Below, in pieces: positions 10,062 to 17,131 of a DNA stretch of 45,619 bases. Every line of letters starts with the position of its first letter. Position 1 is the stretch's first letter. A program made the translations under genes and the position numbers. Source of the stretch: Methylorubrum suomiense (GTDB taxonomy: Bacteria > Pseudomonadota > Alphaproteobacteria > Rhizobiales > Beijerinckiaceae); contig NZ_BPRE01000026.1 in assembly GCF_022179765.1 (NCBI RefSeq), positions 1 to 45,619 of the forward strand. Direction: 5' to 3'. The notes below the pieces were generated by a model. That model was given only the letters and a program-made list of their open reading frames with translations, was not told the origin of the DNA and did no database searches.

Positions 10062-12050
10062 GTGCCCCATCCCTCCCGATCCGCGCTCCGGGGAGCGCTT
10101 GCCCTGTCCTGCGCCCTGCCCATCCTCCCATGGGGCTCCGCCCTGGCCCAGCAGACCGCGCGGCCCTTCGCCGACGCTCCGGCGGGCGCCGCCGCCACGC
10201 TCGACGAAATTTCGGTCTCGGCCACCGGCGTGCCGACGCCGACCGCCCAGGTCGGGTCGAGCGTGACCGTGTTGACCGCGGCGCAACTGGAACAGCAGCA
10301 GCGGCGCACCGTTCCGGACGCCCTGCAGCAGGTGCCGGGCCTCAACGTCGTGCAGACCGGCGGCCCCGGCGGACAGACCTCGGTCTTCATCCGCGGCGCG
10401 AATTCCAATCACACCAAGGTGCTGATCGACGGCATCGACGCCACCGATCCCTCGAATCCGAACGGCTCGTTCGATTTCGGCCAACTCCTGACCGAGGACC
10501 TTTCGCGCATTGAAGTGCTGCGCGGCCCTCAGAGCGGTCTCTACGGTTCGGACGCCATCGGCGGCGTGATCTCTTTCACGACGCGACGCGGCGAAGGGCC
10601 GGCCCGCATCGTCGCTAAGGTCGAAGGCGGCTCGTTCGGCACCTTCAACCAGTACGGCCGAATTGCGGGCGCGGAGAGCGGGTTCGACTACGCGGTCTCG
10701 GTCTCGCATCTGCGGGCCGCCGCGACCCCGGTGACGCCGCTCGAGCTCGTGCGACCGGGCAGGCCGATCTACCCGAACTTCTACGATAACGAGACCGTCT
10801 CGGCGCGGTTCGGCTACCAGTTCACGGATACGTTCCGGGTGAACTCGATCACCCGGTTCATTCAGTCGAAGCTGCGGTTCAGCAACGACGATTACAGCCC
10901 GTTCCCCCAGCTCGGCGTCGGAGAGTTTCGCAACCAAGCGGACGTCCAGCAAATCTTCACCCGCAACGAGGCCGAATGGACGCCGTTGCCGGGGTTCCAC
11001 AACGTGGTCGCCGTCAACTACTCGAATCTCTTCAACCGGCAATTCCAGGACATCTACAATCCGCTCGCCACGCCGGCCGACTCGAACGCGCTCGGCGAGC
11101 GGCTGCGCACCGAGTATCGCGGCGACTACGCCCTCTCCCCCGGCAATCTCGTGCTGTTCGGAGCCCAGCGCGACGAGGAACGCCTCTTCACCAACAACCC
11201 GAACGGCGTCATCACGGCCCGCAACGGCAACACCGCCGGCTACGGCGAGATGCAGGTGACGCCCTTCGACGGCGCCTTTCTCGTGGCCAATCTGCGCCAC
11301 GACGCGAACGACGCGTTCGGCCCCGCCACAACCTATCGGGTGGCGCCGAGCTACATTCTTCCCGGCACCGCGACGCGGCTGAAGGGCAGCGTCGGTACCG
11401 GCTTCAAGGCGCCCACCCTGAACCAGCTCTTCGTCACCGTCCCGGCCTTCGGGCAGGTGGGCAATCCCAACCTGCGGCCCGAGGAGAGCTTCGGCTACGA
11501 TGCCGGCTTCGAGCAGCCCTTCGGCGCGCGCATCCTCGCGGGGGCGACCTACTTCGCCAACGATTTCCGCAACCTGATCCAAGGGACGTTCGATCCGGTC
11601 AATTTCACCTTCACCAACGTCAATATCGGCCGCGCCGAGACTTACGGGGCGGAGGCCTTCCTCGCGGTACAGTTGACCGACACGCTGTCGGGCCGGATCG
11701 ACTACACCAACACGGTGTCGAAGGACGAGGTCGCGGGCCGGGAGTTGCTGCGCCGCCCCCGTCATAAGGGCAGCGCGACGGCGATCTGGACGCCGATGCC
11801 GGGCCTGACCGTGAGCGGCACGGTGATCGTGCTCGGATCCTTCGTCGATGGAGCCCGCGACGCCTCCTTCTCGCGAATCCGAAATCCCGGCTTCGCGATC
11901 GTCAATCTCGCGGCGAGCTACGAGGTGTCGGAGGCCGTCAGTGTGTTCGGGCGAATCGATAACCTGTTCGATCAGCGCTACGAGAACCCGACCGGCTTTC
12001 TCGGACCGGGGCTCGCGGTCTATGGCGGCGTGCGGCTGACTTCGTTCTGA
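10062..12050 (+). CDS. btuB: TonB-dependent vitamin B12 receptor
   Basis: A 662-aa outer-membrane receptor. A GTG start at 10062 gives a signal peptide ending near SALAQQ (about residue 30), a TonB-box-like DEISVSATG, and a plug domain with VPDALQQVPGLNVVQTGG, SVFIRGANSNHTKVLIDG and IEVLRGPQSGLYGSDAIGGV. The long barrel ends in an aromatic C-terminal Phe, as needed for outer-membrane insertion. It imports cobalamin into the periplasm with energy from TonB-ExbBD. The riboswitch upstream and the btuFCD genes downstream fix the substrate. The btuF gene starts 20 bp after its stop. Confidence 0.93.
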   Translation: MPHPSRSALRGALALSCALPILPWGSALAQQTARPFADAPAGAAATLDEISVSATGVPTPTAQVGSSVTVLTAAQLEQQQRRTVPDALQQVPGLNVVQTGGPGGQTSVFIRGANSNHTKVLIDGIDATDPSNPNGSFDFGQLLTEDLSRIEVLRGPQSGLYGSDAIGGVISFTTRRGEGPARIVAKVEGGSFGTFNQYGRIAGAESGFDYAVSVSHLRAAATPVTPLELVRPGRPIYPNFYDNETVSARFGYQFTDTFRVNSITRFIQSKLRFSNDDYSPFPQLGVGEFRNQADVQQIFTRNEAEWTPLPGFHNVVAVNYSNLFNRQFQDIYNPLATPADSNALGERLRTEYRGDYALSPGNLVLFGAQRDEERLFTNNPNGVITARNGNTAGYGEMQVTPFDGAFLVANLRHDANDAFGPATTYRVAPSYILPGTATRLKGSVGTGFKAPTLNQLFVTVPAFGQVGNPNLRPEESFGYDAGFEQPFGARILAGATYFANDFRNLIQGTFDPVNFTFTNVNIGRAETYGAEAFLAVQLTDTLSGRIDYTNTVSKDEVAGRELLRRPRHKGSATAIWTPMPGLTVSGTVIVLGSFVDGARDASFSRIRNPGFAIVNLAASYEVSEAVSVFGRIDNLFDQRYENPTGFLGPGLAVYGGVRLTSF

Positions 12051-12070
12051 CTCTGACATCCCCGCACGCC

Positions 12071-12892
12071 ATGCCGCTGCGAAGCGTCCTCGGAGCCCTC
12101 GCGCTCCTCATTCTTCCGCCGCCGCCGGAGACGGCGGCGGCGCCCGCGCGCGTCGTGTCGATGAATCTCTGCGCGGACGAACTGGTCCTGCGGCTGGCCG
12201 ACCGCGACCAGATCGCGGCTGTGACCCATCTCGCCGGCGATCCGCGCGGTTCGACGGTGGCCGCCTCCGCTGCCGGGCTGCCGGTGATGCGGGGTCTTTC
12301 GGAGGAGATCGTCGCCCTCAGGCCCGATCTCGTCATCGCGGGCGCCTTCACCACCCGGACCACCGTCGGCATGCTCAAGCGCCTGGGCTTCCCGGTGCTC
12401 GAACTTCGCGTGCCGGCGGATCTCGACGGGGTTCGGGATCAGATCCGCCTCGTGGCGGCCGCTCTCGGGCGGGAGGCGCGCGGCTCCGCCATGATCGCGG
12501 CGCTCGACGCCCGGCTCGCCGCGATCGAACCGGCCCCCCGGCCGTTGCGCACCCTGGTGATGCGGCCCAACGCCTTCACGGTCGCGCCCGGCAGCCTCGG
12601 GGACGCGCTGATCCGCGCCGCCGGTCTTACCAACGTCGCGGCCGAGATCGGCCGGGACGGATTCGGGCAAGTGCCGCTCGAAGCCGCGGCCTTGTCGGGT
12701 GCCGATCTCGTCGTGGTGGACGAGGCTGAGCCGGGGGCACCCTCGCTCGCCGATACCGTCTCGCACCATCCGGTTTTCCGGGCCATCGCTCGCGGCGGCC
12801 GCGTCGTGGCGATCCCGAACCGGCTCTGGACCTGCCCCGGGCCCCAGATCGCCGAGGTCGTCGAGCGGCTCGCCGAGGCTGCCCGGCGATGA
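12071..12892 (+). CDS. btuF: Cobalamin ABC transporter substrate-binding protein
   Basis: A 273-aa periplasmic binding protein with a short signal peptide (MPLRSVLGALALLILPPPPE). The helical-backbone metal/cofactor binding fold begins at RVVSMNLCADELVLRLADRD and continues with VALRPDLVIAGAF and a C-terminal WTCPGPQIAEVVERL. BtuF takes cobalamin from the periplasm to the BtuCD transporter. It follows btuB by 20 bp and its stop overlaps the btuC start as ATGA, so it is translated as part of the riboswitch-controlled operon. The BtuF name rests on operon context as much as on sequence. Confidence 0.88.
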   Translation: MPLRSVLGALALLILPPPPETAAAPARVVSMNLCADELVLRLADRDQIAAVTHLAGDPRGSTVAASAAGLPVMRGLSEEIVALRPDLVIAGAFTTRTTVGMLKRLGFPVLELRVPADLDGVRDQIRLVAAALGREARGSAMIAALDARLAAIEPAPRPLRTLVMRPNAFTVAPGSLGDALIRAAGLTNVAAEIGRDGFGQVPLEAAALSGADLVVVDEAEPGAPSLADTVSHHPVFRAIARGGRVVAIPNRLWTCPGPQIAEVVERLAEAARR

Positions 12893-13923
12893 TCGGATCC
12901 GAGACGACACCACCATCCCGCCGCGCGGTCCCGCATCGGCGGCGTCTCGTGATGTTGCTCCTCGCGCTGGCCGTGCTCGCCCTGACGCTCGCCTCCGTCG
13001 CCATCGGCTACGCGCCCTTCGACGTGCCGGCCGCCCTCGCCGATCTCGTCGCCGGCCGGACCACCCTGCCCGCCCTGGTGCTGTGGGAGTTGCGCATCCC
13101 GCGCGCCCTGCTCGGCGGGCTCGTCGGCTTCAGCCTCGGCCTGACGGGGGCGGCGATGCAGGGCTACCTGCGCAACCCGCTCGCCGATCCGGGTATCCTC
13201 GGCATCTCCTCGGCCGCCGCTCTCGGCGCCGTGCTAGTGTTCTATAGCGGGCTTGCCGCTTCCATGAGCCTCGCCCTGCCCCTCGGCGGCGTCGCCGGAG
13301 CCGCCCTCGCCGCCGCCCTTCTGGGGGCGCTCGCCGCCAGGGGCAGCGGTACGCTGGGACTGATCCTGGCCGGGATCGCTCTCTCGAGCCTCGCCGGGGC
13401 GCTGACGGCGCTCGCCCTCAACCTCTCGCCCAATCCCTATGCGGCCCTGGAAATCGTGTTCTGGCTGATGGGCTCCCTCGCCGACCGCAGCCCCGACCAC
13501 GTTCTCCTCTGCCTGCCGCTGATGGCGATCGGCTGGATCCTGATGCTCTCGACCGCTCCTGCCCTCGACGCCCTCACCCTCAGCGAGGACAGTGCGGCGA
13601 GCCTCGGCATCGGCCTCGTCTCGGTGCGCCTGCGCCTCGTCACCGGGGCGGCGCTCGCGGTCGGGAGCGGCGTCGCGGTCTCCGGTGCGATCGGCTTCGT
13701 CGGGCTCGTGGTGCCCCATCTGGTGCGCCCCCTGGTCGGGGCGCGGCCCGGCGCGAGCCTCTGGCCGAGCGGGCTGGCCGGCGCGATCCTGGTGCTGGCG
13801 GCGGATATCGGCGTGCGCCTGCTCGCCACCCGCCCCGAACTGAAGCTCGGCGTGGTGACGGCCCTGATCGGCGCGCCGTTCCTCATCGTCCTTCTCCTGA
13901 GGACCCGTGGGAGGGCCGCGTGA
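12889..13923 (+). CDS. btuC: Cobalamin ABC transporter permease
   Basis: A 344-aa FecCD/BtuC-type permease with about ten membrane helices. Recognisable motifs are LRIPRALLGGLVGFSLGLTGAAM, then GYLRNPLADPGILGISSAAALGAV, and GAIGFVGLVVPHLVRPLVG, which is the segment that docks the ATPase. It forms the homodimeric channel through which cobalamin crosses the inner membrane. Its start overlaps the btuF stop (ATGA) and its stop overlaps the btuD start (GTGA), so the three proteins are probably made in coupled translation. Confidence 0.92.
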   Translation: MIGSETTPPSRRAVPHRRRLVMLLLALAVLALTLASVAIGYAPFDVPAALADLVAGRTTLPALVLWELRIPRALLGGLVGFSLGLTGAAMQGYLRNPLADPGILGISSAAALGAVLVFYSGLAASMSLALPLGGVAGAALAAALLGALAARGSGTLGLILAGIALSSLAGALTALALNLSPNPYAALEIVFWLMGSLADRSPDHVLLCLPLMAIGWILMLSTAPALDALTLSEDSAASLGIGLVSVRLRLVTGAALAVGSGVAVSGAIGFVGLVVPHLVRPLVGARPGASLWPSGLAGAILVLAADIGVRLLATRPELKLGVVTALIGAPFLIVLLLRTRGRAA

Positions 13924-14762
13924 CCCTCGCCACCCGGGATCTCGGGATACGGCTCGATGGCCGCACGATCCTTGATGGGATCGATCTCAGCCTGACGCGC
14001 GGGATGCTGACCGGCCTCGTCGGTCCGAACGGTGCCGGCAAGACCACGCTCCTGCGGGCGCTCGCCTCCCTCGTCGCCCCGGTTCAGGGCGGCGTCACCC
14101 TCGACGGGCGGGCTCTGTCCGCCCTCCCCCGCGACGAGCGCGCGCGCCGCATCGCGGTGCTGTTCCAGGGGGGCGAGATCGGGTGGCCGATATCCGTGCG
14201 GGAGGTCGTGGCCCTCGGGCGCCTCCCCCATCGCCGTGCTTTCGCCGATCCGTCCGCGGCCGACGGGGCGGCGATCACCCGTGCGATGGCGCGAGCCGAT
14301 ATCGCTCATCTCGCCGAGCGAATCGCGACGAGCCTGTCCTCGGGCGAGCGCATGCGCGCGCTGCTCGCCCGCGCGCTGGCAGTCGAGGCCGAGTGGCTGC
14401 TGGCCGACGAGCCGGTCACGGCGCTCGATCCCGCGCACCAACTCGATGCCATGACGCTCCTGCGCGCCGCATCCCGAGAGGGGACGGGTGTCGTCGCCGT
14501 CCTGCACGACCTCGCCCTCGCCGCCCGGTTCTGCGACCGGATCGTCGTCTTGTCCGGCGGAAGGCTTCTGGCCGACGGCCCGCCGGACGCGGCCTTGAGC
14601 GACGGCTTGCTGGCCCACGCCTTCGGGGTGACGGCGGAGCGCGGCCGGGCCGCGGACGGGACCGGTTACCTGCTGCCCTGGGCACGCTCCGGCAGCGGGC
14701 CGGAGGGGGGCGATTGTGATCGGGCTGGGATCTGTGTGCCCGGTGCCTCGCCTACCGAGTGA
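13920..14762 (+). CDS. btuD: Cobalamin ABC transporter ATP-binding protein
   Basis: A 280-aa ATPase: Walker A GPNGAGKT at 35-42, Q-loop in VLFQGGE, a signature segment LSSGERMRALLARAL (the usual LSGGQ is changed to LSSGE), Walker B LLADEP with D-loop ALDPAH, and the switch His in LHDLAL. It powers BtuC. It starts with GTG overlapping the btuC stop. The last 35 residues after YLLPWARSG look like an unstructured tail and are not part of the family core. Confidence 0.9.
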   Translation: MTLATRDLGIRLDGRTILDGIDLSLTRGMLTGLVGPNGAGKTTLLRALASLVAPVQGGVTLDGRALSALPRDERARRIAVLFQGGEIGWPISVREVVALGRLPHRRAFADPSAADGAAITRAMARADIAHLAERIATSLSSGERMRALLARALAVEAEWLLADEPVTALDPAHQLDAMTLLRAASREGTGVVAVLHDLALAARFCDRIVVLSGGRLLADGPPDAALSDGLLAHAFGVTAERGRAADGTGYLLPWARSGSGPEGGDCDRAGICVPGASPTE

Positions 14763-14964
14763 TACGTGTTTTCCGACGGGCGCGACGTACGCTTCGGGCG
14801 CGTGCGCTGGATGCGCGAACCGGCATCCGGCCGGACAACGACGGGAGATGCCTCCCGGAACGTCACTTCGCTGGCGGCACAACCCGTAAAATCTCCTCGC
14901 CGCGCGGCCGCGCTTGGGGCAAAGGCCTGCGGAACGGGACAGCAGACGCCTGACGGGGGATCGG

Positions 14965-15609
14965 ATGGACGGCGCAGCGCGGCGCGAGGGGATTCTGGTG
15001 CTGATGCGCCATGGCCAGAGCGAGGACAATGCGCGCGATCTGTTCTCGGGACTGCGGGACCCGGCCCTGACGCCGCGCGGGATCGAGGAGGCTCGGGCCG
15101 CGGGCCGAGCCTTGCGGGAGCGCGGCCTGCATTTCGATCGCGCCTTCACGAGCCGGCTGCGGCGGGCTCAGGACACTCTTGCACTGCTTCTGGGTGAGCT
15201 TGGCCAGCCGACCCTGACCGTCGAGACGGACGCGGCACTGAACGAGCGCGATTACGGCGCCTTGGCTGGCCTGAACAAGACAGAGGCGCGGGCTCGCTTC
15301 GGCGTCGAGCAGGTGCGCTCGTGGCGAAAATCCTACAAGGCCGTCCCGCCGGGCGGCGAGAGCCTGGCGATGGCCGCCGCGCGGGTCTGGCCGTTCTTCG
15401 AGGGTAGGATCGTGCCACGGCTGACGGAGGGGGCGTCCGTGCTGGTGGTCGCGCACGGAAACTCGCTGCGCTCGCTCCTCGTGCATCTCGATCGCATCGC
15501 GCCCGAGGCCATCGAGGAGGTGAATATCGGCACCGCCGAATTCCTGCTCTACGGCCGCGCCCCGGACGGCCGATGGGTGCGAAACGCCGAGCCGCCGGGA
15601 CCTGCCTGA
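14965..15609 (+). CDS. gpmA: 2,3-bisphosphoglycerate-dependent phosphoglycerate mutase
   Basis: A 214-aa histidine phosphatase-fold enzyme. LVLMRHGQSEDNARDLFSG at 11-29 holds the phosphorylated His16; ALNERDYGALAGLNK and the later VVAHGNSLRSLL supply the acid and second His. These segments match dPGM (GpmA), which interconverts 3- and 2-phosphoglycerate in glycolysis, gluconeogenesis and, in methylotrophs, the serine cycle. The ATG at 14965 has GGGGGA seven bases upstream and gives the usual family length. The 200 bp between btuD and this gene hold nothing I recognise. Confidence 0.88.
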   Translation: MDGAARREGILVLMRHGQSEDNARDLFSGLRDPALTPRGIEEARAAGRALRERGLHFDRAFTSRLRRAQDTLALLLGELGQPTLTVETDAALNERDYGALAGLNKTEARARFGVEQVRSWRKSYKAVPPGGESLAMAAARVWPFFEGRIVPRLTEGASVLVVAHGNSLRSLLVHLDRIAPEAIEEVNIGTAEFLLYGRAPDGRWVRNAEPPGPA

Positions 15610-15707
15610 TGGGTCGATCGACGATCGGGGCCTTCCAAGGCGCTGGTCATCGCTGCGGGCAGGGCAGCGTGCTGATCGAGGCTGTCATGCAAGTGCGCTG
15701 GCGCATG

Positions 15708-15739
15708 AAAATGCCCCACAGCCGGAGGCTGCGGGGCAT
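15708..15739 (-). terminator. Rho-independent terminator, minus strand
   Basis: A 13-bp stem with one mismatch (ATGCCCCACAGCC / GGCTGCGGGGCAT) and a 3-base loop is followed on the minus strand by TTTT. It lies 70 bp past the stop of the 43-aa gene at 15809-15940 and would end that transcript. It may also block antisense reading into gpmA. Confidence 0.65.
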
Positions 15740-15808
15740 GGTTCGACTCAATTCGTGTGCCGAAACCGAATACGCAGCTTCGGCATCACGGCGCGTGGTC
15801 GAACCGCT

Positions 15809-15940
15809 TTAAGCGGCCGTCGGCACGCCGCCCGCGATCCGGGCATCCTGACCCTCGAAGCCGAACCGATCGGCGATGATAGTGACCAGGAGAACGTTGG
15901 CGGCAGCGGCGGCGAACAGGGCGACGGTGGCGAGGATCAT
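15809..15940 (-). CDS. 43-aa single-span membrane peptide
   Basis: The peptide begins MILATVALFAAAAANVLLVTIIADRFGFEG: one hydrophobic helix (about residues 2-22) and a short soluble tail. A GGAG sequence lies about 9 bases before the ATG at 15940, and a good intrinsic terminator lies 70 bp past the stop, so the reading frame is framed by real expression signals. I know no family for it. It is divergent from the NepR-like gene with a palindrome between them, so the two may be regulated together. Confidence 0.55.
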   Translation of the reverse strand: MILATVALFAAAAANVLLVTIIADRFGFEGQDARIAGGVPTAA

Positions 15941-15996
15941 GGCGGCGGCTCCGTGAAGCAATCTGATGAACGGAATATCGCACTGCACCAACAATT

Positions 15997-16008
15997 CTGG
16001 TATGCCAG
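15997..16008. promoter_or_regulatory. Palindromic operator-like site
   Basis: CTGGTATGCCAG is a perfect 4-4-4 inverted repeat in the 230-bp region between the divergent 43-aa gene and the NepR-like gene. It differs by one base from the TGGT-N2-ACCA core bound by FadR-type GntR regulators. No such regulator is encoded in the window, so this is a site candidate only. Confidence 0.3.
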
Positions 16009-16179
16009 ATGCCATATACAAGCCATGCGGCTGACGCAGCCTTTAGCCGATATGAATCGCAGCGCATGCGTTCACTGCACGATAATGCACATTTTTGGCA
16101 CGGTTCGACGCTCCCATCCATTCGGCCGGGGACCGTGCCACGACGGAACGGAGCAAGCCGTGCTTGCCTTATGATACCG

Positions 16180-16392
16180 ATGAGCAATGTACGCAGCATG
16201 GTCCAGGTGCGAACACAGACCGCCCCCTCCCCCGCCGACGCGACGCCCTCGCTCGACGCTCAAACCCGTGAGCGGCTGGGGCGGTATCTCCAAGCCTTGT
16301 ACGAGCCCGTGGTCGATGAGGCCCTCGATCCTCGCCTGGCCGCTTTGCTCGAACAATTGGAGACGGATCGTCGCGAGACCGGCTCACGCTGA
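16180..16392 (+). CDS. NepR-like anti-sigma factor
   Basis: A 70-aa acidic protein. Residues 33-61 (LGRYLQALYEPVVDEALDP then RLAALLEQLE) align gap-free with the two-helix core of NepR, the anti-sigma factor that holds EcfG until phosphorylated PhyR removes it. Conserved features present are L33-G34-R35, L37, Y41, VV at 44-45, E47, R52, and LL at 56-57 with EQLE at 58-61. The usual EP.P turn is altered to EALDP, moving the Pro by one position. NepR proteins are about 60-70 aa, so the length fits. No phyR or ecfG gene adjoins it; the nearest EcfG-like gene is 15 kb away at 417-1172. An in-frame ATG at 16171 is an alternative start. Confidence 0.7.
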   Translation: MSNVRSMVQVRTQTAPSPADATPSLDAQTRERLGRYLQALYEPVVDEALDPRLAALLEQLETDRRETGSR

Positions 16393-16713
16393 ATGGTAGC
16401 GGAGATCGTACCAGGGATGTGATCCGTTGCGCCCCCTTGAGACAAGATTACGCCTGCTCAAGCAGTGAGGGAATTTCGCAACACATCTTAGGGTTCGATG
16501 GTGGATTAGAACGGCTTTTTATTACGCCGTGTATCATGCAAATAAATTGTCCGAATCAGCCTTTTGAAATAATTCTGCAGACCATCGATATTGTTATATT
16601 GCCAAGATCGTCCTGAGTTCATATTCGATTGAATTTAAGGAATTTGTATCTGTATGACTTATCTACGCGATTGCGAAGACCATCATATGCCGATGCACGA
16701 ATGGGCATGAGAG
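16393..16713. other. AT-rich non-coding scar
   Basis: About 320 bases with no gene. Base composition breaks sharply from the rest of the window: in the 60 bases from 16621 only about 20 are G or C, against roughly two thirds G+C elsewhere. Together with the DUF418 remnant and the tRNA-Ser gene to the right it looks like the residue of acquired DNA at a tRNA site. Confidence 0.6.
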
Positions 16714-16935
16714 ATGCCGATAGATCCGTTGTATCCTGTATCGCTTATTTCGACAGGTGATCTCATCGATCGCCTGTCCTTAGCGACGACACTGGCGGCG
16801 GCCCTCGTGATTTTCATTGGCCAAGTGATCGTCAGCCGCTGGTGGCTGCGGAATTTCGCCTACGGTCCTGTCGAGTGGATCCTGCGCGCCGTCACGATCG
16901 GCCGAGTGCCACGACTGCGCCACCAGCCGCTATAG
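16714..16935 (+). pseudogene. DUF418 (YeiB-like) membrane protein, C-terminal remnant
   Basis: A 73-codon frame. From about residue 25 it reads ALVIFIGQVIVSRWWLRNF followed by AYGPVEWILRAVTIGRVPRL, which matches the last membrane helix and the GP.EW..R..T.GR signature closing DUF418 proteins. Intact DUF418 proteins are about 350-400 aa with many helices, so about seven eighths of the gene is missing. The first 24 codons do not resemble the family and come from the AT-rich tract, so the apparent ATG is probably accidental. DUF418 proteins are multi-pass inner-membrane proteins of unclear transport role. Confidence 0.7.
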
Positions 16936-16977
16936 GTTTCGTGCTCATAAATCGCGGCGGTCGGTGGCGGGGATTGT

Positions 16978-17067
16978 TGGCGGAAGGGGTGGGATTCGAA
17001 CCCACGGTGGAGTTGCCCCCACGGCGGTTTTCAAGACCGCTGCCTTAAACCACTCGGCCACCCTTCC
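16978..17067 (-). tRNA. tRNA-Ser (anticodon UGA)
   Basis: Read on the minus strand the gene starts GGAAGGGTGGCCGAGTGG and ends in GGTTCGAATCCCACCCCTTCC-G-CCA. The acceptor arms GGAAGGG and CCCTTCC pair fully, the anticodon loop is CUUGAAA with anticodon UGA (17033-17031), and a long variable arm (about 17007-17022) marks a class II serine tRNA. CCA is encoded. It lies 64 bp downstream of the opgH stop on the same strand. Confidence 0.96.
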
Positions 17068-17090
17068 GGCGTCGCACCGGCGACCGCTTC

Positions 17091-17120
17091 TCTCTAGGGC
17101 GGCAGCCGGATCAGCGTCAA
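17091..17120 (-). promoter_or_regulatory. Candidate promoter of tRNA-Ser
   Basis: On the minus strand TTGACG (17120-17115) and TAGAGA (17096-17091) are separated by 18 bases. A start near 17084 would be 17 bases before the mature tRNA 5' end. The position fits well; the -10 box is only a fair match. Confidence 0.45.
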
Positions 17121-17131
17121 CGTTTCCTGTT

